Source of the DNA: Platanthera guangdongensis
Lineage: Eukaryota > Streptophyta > Magnoliopsida > Asparagales > Orchidaceae
DNA length: 64,000 nt
Assembly: GCA_039583875.1 (NCBI GenBank)
Contig: CM077147.1
Span: 110,406,124-110,470,123 of the forward strand
Reading direction: 5' to 3'
The position numbers were made by a program, and so were the translations under genes. Positions within the stretch are counted from its first letter, which is position 1, and the number at the start of each line of letters is the position of its first letter. Below, piece by piece: positions 8,963 through 19,880 of this stretch. A model generated the notes under the pieces. That model had not been told where the DNA came from, made no database searches, and worked only from the letters and a program-made list of their open reading frames with translations.

Positions 8963-11429
8963 TCATCCATAATATCTACTGATTCTATTGTTGTTGCTGT
9001 CTTTCTTGCTTTTCGTGTTGTCACTTCTGGTAGCTGTAAGGTTTTGGGAAATACTTTGGAGGTCTGGGAGGAGATTTGGAATTGTTCCTCCCATATTCTC
9101 TAGCATACAGTCTTCTCTTGGTAAGTGATTTTTCATATAGATCTCATTCATAGGACCTGTAGTGACTATTCCTATCTTCATTAAAGTCAACTACAAGTTT
9201 CAAAGTATCAATAATTATATCTTTGGAGGTTGGGCTCCAAACTTCAGAGAATTCTTATGGTCTTCTCCTCTCAGCTTCAGAATGAGGAGTTGATCTACTT
9301 GCTGAGGCACCATCACCATATTTCCTTCTTTTGGCTTTCTGAATCTCTAGAGGTGCTTGAGGAGGCATACTTACTTGTTCTGATTCCCAGACATCCTCAC
9401 TGTTTTCAGGAGGTGGTCCTTCACAATAGTTAGGAGGAGGTCCTTCAAAGTATTCAGGAGGAGGAGAGAAAGTTGGCCTATCCACATCCAAGTGTGCAGG
9501 AGGGGGTGTCGAAGGATCCATTGCCAGATCAGGGAAGAGTCGATTGTGCATCGAAATGGTAGTATCATAAGTGTATCGTTTAGTGCTTTTAACTTCCTTG
9601 AGCACTGAAGTCTGAATCTCTTTCAGTTGATCATCCCACTGATTTTTTATTGTTTGCACTTATTTCTCAAGCTATTCTTTCACCTTATCCTCCCCCTTTC
9701 TGACTTCTAGGGATAGGGTGATAATAACATCATTTTTGAACTGCCCAACTTCTTCATAAGTTTTGAAGTTGCGTTCTTTGGCTTTCTTTTAGAGTTGAAT
9801 CTGATCATTTGTGAGGGTAACTGATTGGTCCATTACTTCACCAATTCTGGTAATGGTATGATCTATCGCCTCTCCTCCAATTTGTAAGAGCCTTTTAAAT
9901 TCATCTGTATTATTTTGGATTTTAGCAAATCCATGGCCCATTTCTTTTTCCAATGCAGTTACTTTGTCAAATATAATTTTCAGGGAAGAATCAAAATACG
10001 CTCTCTGAGCAGTTAGCATAGCATCAATCTTGCTTAAGATAGAACCTTCAGAAAATATTTCAGATTGAATAGATGGTGGAGGTTGAACTGGGACTATCCA
10101 AGGAGCTATCTCTTCAATGATAACAGTGGAGGAATAGGTATGCTTTTTGCTGATTGTGCTTTGTTCATATTTAGCATCTATGGGCAGCATGGATGGAATC
10201 TTAAATTGAAGACTGGGAAGTGGTGGTTCAGTAGCTTCAAAAGGAGTGTCATCTTCAGAATCATGAATAGAAATAATTTTTGCATCATGTGTATCTTCAA
10301 ATGGAGATGGGGCTAGTTCTTGTACAGGAGATTTTTCTTGAGGAGACTGTGCTGGAGACTTTGCAGGAGTAGAGGGTTGTTCTTCAATTGCAGTGAAAAG
10401 AATCTCTTTTGAAGAGAGTTCCCCTATCATCTGATTGATAACTTCATCATTAGATAATATTTGTTCTTGAACCTGGGCATCAGTGAGGGTTTCTGTATCT
10501 GGAATATCATCAGCAGTAAAATCTGTCTCTTTTGTATGAAATATAGTGGAAGAGACAGCAGCAGGAGAAGAAACTGGGGCTGGTGTTGCTGTAACAGCTG
10601 GAGTAGGAGCTGGAGTTGGAGAGAGTTGAGCTTGATCAGATGGTGCAGGGTCCCCCTCAATAACTGGATTAGTTATCTGATGAGAAGGGGGAGATGGAGT
10701 CTTGTCCACATCCACAATATCCTTTATGGCTTTGTCATACTTTTGAAGTTTAACTTCCCATCTCTGGATGGAAGTGATGGAAACTTTCTCCATATGATGG
10801 AGGGCTATGCCCTTTTTCATGGAGAAAACTTTAGGGTCCATATGATTCAGGTATAGTGAAATGATCTTACCATAGTTAGGGCTCTTGATGCATGCCTTAG
10901 TTTTCTAAAAAAGCATCATACCCCACTAAAATTTCATTCTACAGATAATTGTTGTCATCATATCGAAGAATTCTGGTGTGATATAACTGATTGAGCTTGT
11001 CCTGCAGAGGAGGACTTTTCCGAGAATATCTGCCAGTAGCTTACTTTCTACATTCATGAATTGTCTTCAAACAGTGTGAGATGATTGGGGAATCCCATAG
11101 AAACTATATGACCATTCATAATCTGTTCCTTCAAGATCATCTTCTTGATCTATCATAGGAAGTTGCAGAAATTTGGAAATAGAGATAGAGGTCATTTTTA
11201 CCTTGACATCTCTAACCTTCGATTTGAGCACCTTGCCATTACACTTGACTTTGGCATTTTGATAGAATTCTTCGACATCAGATATCAGAACACGGCATGG
11301 GTGTTCCAAAACAAAAGATAAACCTGCAGTGTTGACTAAGATTAGAACGTTTCTGAAATAGTCTGAAAGTTTGCCAATCCCTATGGAGATTAGTTCGTTG
11401 CCGATTCCGAGTTTGGAAGACGAAGCCAT
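8963..11429 (-). pseudogene. E2 ORF3 (envelope-position protein), broken
   Basis: An ATG at 11429 opens a frame after pol, where Sireviruses and retroviruses carry an envelope-like gene. Early blocks are VEEFYQNAKV (about residue 53) and SISISKFLQLP; after an in-frame TGA at 11067 the frame continues with LLADILGK (about residue 131), SYITPEFF and YGKIISLYL. Then comes a proline- and acid-rich stretch (10690-10200), a probable coiled coil (10090-9790) and a basic tail, with a frame change near 9230. I see no signal peptide or membrane segment, so envelope is only a positional label. The N-terminal blocks match ORF3 of E3 and E7. The pattern also resembles the poorly understood putative plant transposon protein domain; that link is from memory. 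Confidence 0.7.
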
Positions 11430-11639
11430 TTAGGAGAATGAGATGTAGGTTGACCGGTGAGTGGAGAAATGGGGTTGATTGTGGCAGGCGGCGGAGATGG
11501 AGAAGGTGAAGCGTCTTTTCTCGAGAGAAAGGGTATTGAAATTGGGAAAAGAAAATTCTTGGTCTATAATCTATTTATGTTTTCCTTTAATTTTGATGAT
11601 AAGAGATATAAATGACATTAAAAAAATACCTGGAATATG

Positions 11640-11995
11640 GCGGAAACTGGTCGACGAACGCTGAACTACGATCAATGAAATTCGAACTCCAATAGACGAA
11701 AACCAATCAACGAACTTCGAATGCGGATCGGTGAAATTCGAACTCCGATCGACGAAATAGGATAGACGAAAAATTGATCGATGAACGTCGAACTCCGATC
11801 GACCAATGTAATCTTCACATGCTACAACTGTGTTCTCGAGTAGAACTTTTTATTCTCGAGAACTAATCCCGATGTTCTCGAGTAAAGCTATGGTTCTCGA
11901 GAAATGATATCGTCGTTCTCGAGTAGAGATTTTGTTCTCTAGAAATAGTTCTATCGTTCTCGTGTACAAGTGATGTACTCGAGAAATGAACACCA
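11640..11995. repeat. E2 box cluster upstream of ORF3
   Basis: Between the pol end and the ORF3 start two kinds of box occur. From about 11640 to 11810 they are of the TTCGAACTCCGATCGACGAA type; from 11830 to 11990 they are CTCGAGAA / CTCGAGTA, the box of the E2 LTR. Boxes in the 5' vicinity of the envelope-like gene are reported for envelope-carrying Sireviruses. The first kind resembles the box of E7. Confidence 0.75.
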
Positions 11996-12092
11996 TACTT
12001 TGAAGTTTTCTTGATTTTGTACTATACCCAGATCTTGACCTTGCTTGAAATCTTTTCCTTCATACTTATTCTTCCTTGTTGAGCATGTCAAG

Positions 12093-12180
12093 TTATGTTT
12101 TGAAGAATGAGAACTTGGCCCCGTCCAGTGGCTTCATGAGTATATCTGAAATCTGCCTGTCAGTTGGGACATATTGGAGA
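12093..12180 (-). pseudogene. E2 pol C-terminus, fragment 1
   Basis: The minus strand reads YVPTDRQISDILMKPLDG and ends at a TAA (12093-12095). This is the conserved end of copia RNase H. The frame is cut at 12180 by the E3 LTR and carried on by the fragment at 49928, with the five bases GGAGA present on both sides. Confidence 0.85.
12176..12180. repeat. Target-site duplication of E3, left copy
   Basis: GGAGA immediately before the E3 LTR is repeated at 49928-49932 immediately after the other E3 LTR. This proves the two outer edges belong to a single insertion 37.7 kb wide. Confidence 0.9.
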
Positions 12181-12212
12181 TGAAAGAATTGATTTCAAGA
12201 TATCGTAAACAC

Positions 12213-12230
12213 CTAGAGGGGGGGGGGGTG
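12213..12230 (-). promoter_or_regulatory. E3 poly-C box near LTR end
   Basis: The plus strand has CTAGA followed by a run of about 11 G and TGAAT. On the minus strand this is the C-rich box about 30 bases from the LTR end. The other LTR copy (35798-35812) has GAGGGAGAGGGAGAAT, so the run is mutated there. Length differences in the run may also be sequencing noise. Confidence 0.55.
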
Positions 12231-13038
12231 AATAGGTTTAATTCTTTTTATTAAGGCAGATAATATATATCACTAGTAGATAACATATGCAACAACTATC
12301 ACAGCACAGATTAAGAGAAACACATCCAATCACAGCATACACACAGATTTATAATAGTTCCCCAAGAGATGGGTACATCCACTTTCCCCTTAGCCTATCT
12401 AGAAGTATACTAGATTCGGCCTAACTCCCTTCTTTCTTCTTAGATCCTCAGATCGTACAACTCAGAACCCAGAATGGTTCCTACAGCTCACACTTCACTA
12501 AGGGCTACAACTCAGATTCTTCCAGAGAATGCTACCTCAAAATGAGTCCACACTCCTACAACTCAGGCAATCCAGCCCTACCTCAGCCTCTTTCACTAGG
12601 CCTATAGCTCAGAGAAATCAATCCCTACCTCAGGCACTCAGCCCTACCTCAGTCTTTATAAACTTAGGCTTAACTCTCAGAGAAACCAATCTCCTACACT
12701 CAGTTCTATAAAAGATCTTACAAAAAATTTGATTATAATAGAGATAAATCGTTCACCCAGATAGAGAGAGAAAGGGGTGAAGGCTTCTTGATCAGTTCTT
12801 AATTGATCTGACTACTTAAGATTCAACCTGTCTTAGCTTCTTCAAAGCTTCTTGAATCTGAACAAAGTAAGGTTGATCTTCTTGTGAAGTTGGAGATGAT
12901 CTTCAATCCAGTTTCCTCTTCTGTCAAATATAGCTCTGAATTCTTGTTGCAGACTTGTTCAGGATTTGCCCTCACTGTAACAGAGACTTGTTGATTTCAG
13001 GATGAGAAAACAGCTCTCCTTTCTTCGATAGAACATGT

Positions 13039-13048
13039 CTTTATATAG
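13039..13048 (-). promoter_or_regulatory. E3 LTR TATA box (3' LTR copy)
   Basis: The minus strand reads CTATATAAAG, about 150 bases downstream of the GTGTCGACAC array. The same string occurs in the 5' LTR at 36623-36632, where it would drive the element transcript. Confidence 0.6.
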
Positions 13049-13195
13049 ATCCTTCTGAGGTTATCGGCTGATCCGGTTTATAACGGCCTTCTAATAGCTC
13101 TGATAGATGCAACAGCTTTATTAGTTATGATAGTTGTCAAGTTTTCAAGTCTTGACACCTGATACCTCATTGTACTCTATCTCAACAGAACAGCG

Positions 13196-13560
13196 CCGAG
13201 ACAATACTTCAAATGTGTCAACACAAATAGACCATGTGCCGACACAATTCTTGATGATGTCGACACAGCTTCTGTGGAATGTGTCGACACAAGTCTTGTG
13301 TGTCGACACAATAGCTTCTAGTCTCGACATAGTTGGTGTAGAAAGAATTTTGGTGTGTGTCGACACAAGTCCTGTGTGCAGACATAATAGCTTCTAGTCT
13401 CGACATAGTTGGTGTAGACAGAATTCTGGTGTGTGTCTACACAAGTCCTGTGTGTCGACACAATTGTTGTTGACAGAATTTCTGTATGTCGACTCAGGTC
13501 CTGTGTGTCGACACAATCTTGCTTCTGGGGTCGACACATCTCATTCTCAAGTGTCGACAC
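13196..13560. repeat. E3 LTR array of GTGTCGACAC boxes
   Basis: About 15 copies or variants of the 10-base palindrome GTGTCGACAC (also GTCTCGACAT and GTGTCTACAC) occur at about 20-30 base spacing. The core GTCGAC contains TCGA. The array in the other LTR (36788-37100) is shorter and partly rearranged. The array is upstream of the TATA box, the position of Sirevirus repeated motifs. Confidence 0.85.
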
Positions 13561-13698
13561 TTGAACTTAGAAAATTTTCCTGCATTTCCTTAACCTGCAC
13601 ATTAAAACTCAACAACCCATCAAATACATAATGATGTATATTATTGAGTTAAGCGAGGCTTTTCCAAATCAGGTACACAGTTTCCAATGTACCCAACA

Positions 13699-13715
13699 AT
13701 CTCCCGCTATTTGGT
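13699..13715 (-). promoter_or_regulatory. E3 polypurine tract
   Basis: The minus strand reads CCAAATAGCGGGAGAT right before TGTTGGG, the 3' LTR start. One C interrupts the purine run. Confidence 0.7.
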
Positions 13716-13831
13716 GAAGTCATAACCCTTAGTCAATGATATACATCACTTATAATAAAACAAAGATTATGATGTATAAAAGCATTACTCAGACAGGGTA
13801 ACTCATAAATAGAAACAACATGTAAGATCAT
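13716..13831 (-). other. E3 3' untranslated stretch, left of TRG
   Basis: Non-coding AT-rich sequence between the purine tract and the TRG insertion. It continues at 21840. The last five bases (13827-13831, ATCAT) are the left target duplication of TRG, repeated at 21835-21839. Confidence 0.7.
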
Positions 13832-15795
13832 TGTTAACCCCGAAATTGGCGATCCTTCCCAAGGCAGCCAGCTCGCTCGTCGCGGCCTGCCCCGGGTTCC
13901 TTCTGGAGGTCGCGACGTCTTAGTGTGGGCGGATAGAATTCTTTGTCCGCTCAGGCTGCACGGCTTGGGAGGTCTCAGCAGTCTGACCACCTAGGCCGCG
14001 CGCCTTCCCTTTGTCGGCAGGGGTCGTGGACTGCTTCCACAGTCCGCCTCTACAGGTCGCGCCATTTTTCAGCTTAACCGCAAGAATGTCTCTACAGGTC
14101 TCCCTTTGCCGGACTCGGTTGCCTATCCTCCCAGGTCGGTAACAAGCCGCGTCCTTTGCATGAATTGGCTTCTTTCAGCCAGCTCCTGTAGGTCGCTCTT
14201 CAAGAAAACCAGACCGCTCAAACTGCCAAAACAACAGTGGCACCCTGCCTGCAGGCCGCCAGCCAGCGACCTTAACTTCCTCGCCAACACGCGCGGCCTG
14301 CCTCGTCAGTCCGGTAGGTCGCTCAGCCCTTGGCCACCAGCAGCATGGGCATCTAAATCCATTAGTCCGCCTGCAGAGCACGGACACTCGCTCCCCGGCT
14401 ACCCGCAAAGATCAATAGCAATACCCAGTTCTTCGCGAGGTCGGCAGACTCGAAATGCGATCAAGACTTCCAGTCCTCCTTCATTGGTGAACAACAGCCA
14501 AGCTCTCCATTCGAGCATAAGCAGACTCAACTCACCAGCAGAGGCAGACTCCGCGGACTCCGCGGACTCGCTATGCAGTCTGCCTTTCCTTGGCCTCCAC
14601 CCGCTCTTCTCCAGCGGCAGGGTCAACCTCCCTCAGTCCGTAGTCTTGGCGTGGGCTCAGTCAGTAGAGGCGGACTCCTTCCATCCCGCTAAGCAGTAGA
14701 ACCTCCTCATGGCAGTCCCAGACCGCACAGCCTCGTGCAAACTCTACGCACTCACTGGGCACTCCTTAGCTCGCACCCCTTGGCACATGCCCAGTTCAGA
14801 AGCGGCGGACTCAGCGGATTCCCCTCGCAGTCCGCCACTTAGCCTCCAGCATCCGCCACCCCAACAACAGGCGGACAATCTCAGCTCAGTAGCGACGGAC
14901 TCTGCGGACTCCCCTCGCAGTCCGCCACTTAGTCTCCCAGTTCACCATCAACAGCACCAGCTCCAGAAGCAAGCCCCAGTCTGCGCGGCCTGTTGCGGAC
15001 TCGGCGGATTCCTTCCCCTTCTCGCTCAAGTTACCATCTCACCGGAGGTAACGTCAACGCAAGCCGTTACCTCCTCGAGCCTATAAATAGACCCACAGAT
15101 CTCTCTTTGAAGGGAGGTTGAGAAACCCCAAGGTGCTGACGATCGAAGACAACCCACAGCAAGCTCAAGTGATCACCTCCTGCGGACTCTGTTTCCCAGT
15201 TCGCCTTCCTTCTTTCTGTAACCACGCGCGGTCTGCCGGCTTTAGTCTCCAGTCCGCGCGGCCTCTTTTTTTTCCCTTAGTCGCGCGGCCTGCCTACCTG
15301 GCTCTTAAGTCCACGCGGACTCTTCTAGCACTCCTTCCTTAGCCGCCAGCTTCATCCTTGTACCCCTTTATTATTTTCTTGTAAAGGTGTATTGCCAAGC
15401 TATAAATCTCACTATTAATCAAAGGAAAGCTCGTCACAAGAGTGGCATTTAAGCCGCCTTGGGCGAAGTCTGTTGTTGCCGTAGCTAGCGACCCCCTCTC
15501 TCTATTCTTCTTCTTAGCCCAGCTCAGCTCTCTCGGCATCAACCTGCAAGCACAACTGTCCAAGTAATCGTCTGCTCAGCAGCTCCCGATCAACCTCCTC
15601 TTCTCATCATCCTTCTTGGATGCTCTCAGCCAACATCTCCTCTATCCCCGCAACCCTCAGACAAGCGCTTGCTCCACTCTCGAGCACTCAGAAGCTTACT
15701 CTTCCCCTGCAGCCTTCATCGTCTTCCTCTCCTAGCCTGTGAGATCGAACACTCGCTCCGTGTTAACTAGGCGGTGCCGTTTTCGCGCATCAACA
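13832..15795 (+). repeat. TRG 5' LTR
   Basis: The LTR starts TGTTAACCCCGAAATTGGCG and ends CGCGCATCAACA, 1964 bases. It contains many AGTCCGCC / GCGGACTC boxes (about 14545-15320), GCGCGGCCTG boxes and a TATA box at 15082-15090. Open frames on both strands here (for example 14106-14699) have no recognisable product and recur with changes in the other LTR. Confidence 0.88.
15082..15090 (+). promoter_or_regulatory. TRG 5' LTR TATA box
   Basis: TATAAATAG lies within CTCGAGCCTATAAATAGACC, downstream of the GCGGACTC box field. The other LTR has the same string at 21122-21130. It is the likely core promoter for the gag transcript. Confidence 0.65.
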
Positions 15796-15875
15796 GTTAA
15801 CACGCAGCCTTTAGATCCGAACAGACAGTGAACAGCGATAGTTAGACATCACAGATCATCATTCGGTCGAGAACC

Positions 15876-17510
15876 ATGCTCAATCAAGTCTTAGAGATGA
15901 CCCTCTCTGGGATTCCTTCGAGTAATCACGTCATGAGAATGCTCAGTAGTTCCAAGCAATCAACCAAATCATTGCTGCAATCACCCACCAGTTATATATA
16001 CAACCTGCAGCAACTCCAGCCGCTCCCATTGCTCCAATCAATCCAGTGCCAACATTGGATCATCAGCAAGTTTACCCTCTAGCTTTCCCTCCAGTCTATC
16101 CTCCTTATACAGCAACCTTCCCGCAAGGGCCTACAGCCCCTTTGCGGCCTCAAGATGAAGAGTTTGCCGCTCGCCAAAACTTCTTCCGGGAAGCAGCCCG
16201 TGGAAGTCCTACTAGATTTCTCAATTTTTAGGGAAGTCATCCTCACCCTGCAGCTCCTGCCTTTGCTCCTCCAGCAGCAACTTTTCCATTTTATCCTCCT
16301 ACTTCTTTTGCAGCTGCAGCCTATGCTCCTTTTCATCCTTATGTTGTAGGAGAACAAGAAGAGGCTTCGTCATTTATAGAGAGTGTTTGTCATTAACCAA
16401 CTCCAGCTAACTTTATAGAGCCCCGTCTACCGATCTACACTGGACAGACTGATCCAGAGAAGCATCTGCAGGCCTTCGAATCAGTCGTTGCTCTCAAAAC
16501 CCTTTCAGATGCAACTAAGTACAAGCTCCTTATCACAACCTTTGATGGACAAGTGCGGGACTGGTTCTATGGCCTTCGTCCTCACTCCATCACTTCCTTT
16601 GTTGATCTGCGAAGGGAGTTCTTGCTCAGATTCTCTACCTCAACCAAGAGAAAGGGCGGTCCTGAAGCCCTCTTTGAGATCAAGCATCGTGGGAATGAAA
16701 CTTGGTCTCAGTTTGTTGATCGATTCCAAAGAGAAATTTTGGACATCGAGATTGTTGATCAAGAAATGTATCGAGTGGCTCTTATCCATGGTCTTCGTGA
16801 AGGGCCGCTCAAGTTTGAAGCCAATTCCCATGCACGGAGAACGTACCAAGAGTTGATTGCTCTAGCGAACTCATACATCCGAGGTGAAAAGTGCAACCCA
16901 GGCTTCGTCTCCAGGCTTCTGTCAGAGAAAGACTCTCCTCCTCATAAGCAGCCTCTGGGATCACCTCAAAAATATTTCCCAACACACTCGAGAAGGGAAA
17001 GAAGATTTCAACACCATCGATATCCCTTCCCGAGCCGTGATCGTGCTCAAGATCAACTACTACTACCACCAGCTCCATCTTCTCAAACAGCTGCAGTTTA
17101 TCAACAGCACGGCAATGGCTTGCACGAGTCTGAACTAGATGAAGTCATGCTACAAATGAGCCAAGTTATGAAAGACGGGGCTAATTATAAGAAGCCTTAC
17201 CGACCAGCTGATCAAAGATCAAAGGACTCTGAACCATACTGCGAGTTCCAAAGAGTCAGGCCACCTGATTGAGAATTGTCGAGCACTCCGCCAACTAGTG
17301 CAAAGGATGCTCCAGCAGGGTAAGATGCGTGATCTGCTTCCTAAAGGTGATCACCCTGATCCAACATCCTCAAAGGGCAAAGAAGTTGCAGACATTCCTT
17401 GCAGCTCAAGAGGGGTGGGCCTAGTCGAAGAACCCCCTCTCCTTGTTGTTAATAAAACTATCGAATGCTTCGATGCCGATGTCGAGGGCATGCTTGTAAG
17501 GTTATTCTAA
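15876..17510 (+). pseudogene. TRG gag (retrotransposon gag, Tat-like)
   Basis: The main frame runs from about 16046 to 17272. After a Pro/Ala-rich N-terminal part comes PANFIEPRLPIYTGQTDPE (about 16400), then RDWFYGLRPHSITSF, LRREFLLRF and HRGNETWSQFVDRFQRE, the typical core of the retrotransposon gag family that forms the particle. A frame change near 17255 separates the first half of the knuckle (YCEF) from GHLIENCRALRQL, the C-x2-H-x4-H-x4-C-like knuckle of Tat-type gags. In-frame stops lie at 16229-16231 and about 16394. The start is probably the ATG at 15876, one frame away. No protease or pol follows. Confidence 0.8.
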
Positions 17511-18640
17511 GACGGCAAAGGACTTCATAGTTATTCAAATTTTATCGCAGCCATGATGGGTTATTTCTACTCTTACTCTTTCAAACATTTTCCTTTCAAA
17601 ACACTTCTAAGTGTTCTTTCATGATTTTCAAAAAAGTTTACCTCAGGCATCTCATACTGACACAGTTCCCTTCTTGTGATGCTTCCTCCTCTATTTTTCT
17701 CTTTGCCAAAGAGATCACTACACCAATGAGATATCACCAAGTCTGGAATGCTCCCTCTATAGACTGTTCTCTGGCACAACCGCTACGACCACATACAGTG
17801 GGGGGTGTCCGCGTATGTGCAGTAGGCGCCGTTCAATCTACGATGTTGGGCATCATACTTCGGATCCTAGCCGGCATCTCACACAGAGTGTGTGCTAGGG
17901 GAGCCCCATTTGTTAGCTCTGCTGTGCTTTGTTAAGGATACATTACAGTTACGATGATCTTTGCATGACATGCAATGGCGACGAAGTGTAGCCTTGTCTC
18001 TTCGATCATCACATGACTGTGATGGCCGAAAACTCTATGGTACTCTCAATCTGTGCCTTCGCGGTATCCCACAATTCCACTGATCAATCCATAGGCAAGA
18101 AATAGGCCACTTGGTGCAACTAGTCTCATTGATTAGTGATGATTGTACCTGGGGCAAGAGGGCAGTACATCTGTTGCTTCCTTCTTAAGATTTTTGTGCA
18201 TGTTTCCCTTTTGTGCTCTGTCAAGGGAGTATAGCTAGTGCTTTTTGTTATCAACTGCCTCTTTCATAGGTGAACAGGTTAAATCCAACCTACCAAAAGG
18301 ATTAACAAACACTCACTTTGCTTGTGCTCATCTTATATGCATTTCCTGCATAATCTCTACCAGATGATAACCTATACAAGCTCTCTTACTCTCATCCTTT
18401 ATTTACTACTTGTTTAAGCTCTATCAGATGATGATTCATAAAGTTATTCACTGCTCTTATTACACGTTAAGATTGGCAGAATTTGTCAAACTTTTTCTCT
18501 GCCAATGTGATCGTATCTATCCCATTATATCAACAGTCAACACTCGACTTATTGATCGGGACTTCATGATAAAGATGACATCTTTAATATAGCAAGAAGA
18601 TTACTATCCTGGTTTGATCTTCATTCAAATTATCAGTAGA
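17511..18640 (+). other. TRG non-coding internal region
   Basis: I see no gene. In a full element, protease and pol would start here; no trace of their motifs is visible in either strand. The sequence is T-rich on the plus strand. Confidence 0.55.
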
Positions 18641-19640
18641 TTTCATCAGGCATTTTCATTGCCATTTGATGATATCCACCTTAGCTCATCAATAGTTAAC
18701 ATCTACAAGTCACGCCCAGGTACTTGCAGCTTAGTTCATTATGATATATCTACTACTCACTCTTCACTTTGCAGTGATTAGCAGGCACCTGCACGTCTTT
18801 TCAAGGTACTTGCAGCTTAGTCTTTTTTATCATATTTGCTGCTAATTCTATTCTTGTAAAGATTAGCAGACACTTGCAAGCCTCCTCCCAGGTACTTGCA
18901 AGCTTCTTTCATATATATGTCTGCTTCTAACTCTTTTCTTGTAGAGATTAGCAGACACCTGCAAGCCTTATCTAGGTACTTGCAGCTTAGTTCATTATAT
19001 ATGTCTGCTTCTAACTCTTTTCTTGCAGAGATTAGCAGACACCTGCAAGCTGCATTCAGGTACTTGCAGCTTAGTTCATTATATATTGTCTGCTTCTAAC
19101 TCTTCTCTTGCAGAAATCAACAGATACTTGCAAGTTTCTTCACAGGTACTTGCAACTCCCATATATTTTGTCTGCTCCTTACCCTTTTCTGGCAGAGATC
19201 AACAGTTAACACATGCAAGCCTCATCAAGGTACTTGCAGCTTAGTTCGTTATAATATATTTGTTGCTCAGTCTTCTATTTATAGTGATTAGCAGGCACTC
19301 ACAAGTTTCGCTCAGGTTCTTGCAAGCTACTTTTATCCCATATTTGCTTCAAACACTCATTTTGTAGAGATCAGCAGATACTTGCAAGTTTCTTCACAGG
19401 TACTAGCAAGTTACTTTCATATATTGTGTCTACTTCTAACTCTTCATTTGCAGAGACCAGCAGATACCTGTAAGTTACCTTCAAGTATTTGCGGCTTTTT
19501 CTTTACTCCCATATTTGCTTCTAACTACTCCTTTGCAGAAACCAGCAAAGACTTACAAGTTTCTTTCAGGTACTTACAACTCATTTTTTCTCTCTTGCAT
19601 ACTCCTCACACTTCTTTTCACAGAAGATAACAGGACTTAG
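18640..19640 (+). repeat. TRG tandem repeat, units of about 80-120 bp
   Basis: About ten degenerate units have the order TTTTCTTGCAGAGATTAGC, AGACACCTGCAAG, a variable spacer, CAGGTACTTGCAGCTTAG, then a TTCATTATATATGTCTGC-like end. TACTTGCA and TGCAAG form an inverted pair inside each unit. The pyrimidine tract followed by GCAG looks like a plant 3' splice site in every unit, and CAGGTACTT resembles a 5' splice site. Short frames across it change from unit to unit and are not genes. Confidence 0.8.
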
Positions 19641-19861
19641 TAGAACACGCATCTTCTTCGTTTTGCAAAGGCAAACTCAGGTACACGCGAGATATACCTT
19701 CCATGCCTATACTAACTTTTCCTTTACAGGAAAAAGATAGGCAGCACCAAACTCCTAAGGAGAGGCATCAGGTTCTATCTCTCCTTGCCCCTTTCTCTTT
19801 TCTTTGGGATGGATCACGATTTTCGTGAGTCTCCAACTTTTTCGAAGTTCTATTCGGAACT

Positions 19862-19880
19862 TAAAAAAGTGCGGGGATTA
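19862..19880 (+). promoter_or_regulatory. TRG polypurine tract
   Basis: The plus strand has AAAAAAGTGCGGGGATTA directly before the right LTR start TGTTGACCCCG. This fixes the plus orientation of the element. Confidence 0.6.

Larger units (their letters stand above)
6894..12180 (-). mobile_element. E2: copia (Sirevirus-like) retrotransposon, left part
   Basis: E2 is a Ty1/copia element on the minus strand. Its 3' LTR is at 6894-8762, ORF3 at 8963-11429, a box cluster at 11640-11995 and the end of pol at 12093-12180. E3 then interrupts pol. The same pol frame resumes at 49928-50123 and is cut again by E6. The 5' part, including gag and the 5' LTR, is outside the window or lost. The LTR features (boxes upstream of a TATA, poly-C near the end, purine tract followed by TGTTGG) match published Sirevirus traits. 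Confidence 0.85.
12181..13698 (-). repeat. E3 3' LTR
   Basis: The LTR runs from TGAAAGAATTG to ACCCAACA, 1518 bases. It contains the poly-C box, a TATA box on the minus strand at 13039-13048 (CTATATAAAG) and the GTGTCGACAC array (13196-13560). It matches the split LTR at 35764-37100 plus 49788-49927 along its whole length. Confidence 0.9.

Noticed and set aside
13196..13560. Box arrays considered as CRISPR arrays
   Set aside because: Short palindromes at irregular spacing without unique spacers or cas genes, in a plant LTR.
14106..15342. Ser/Pro-rich frames in the TRG 5' LTR (and 19936-21809 in the 3' LTR)
   Set aside because: They lie in LTRs, differ between the two LTR copies in frame and length, and show no domain.
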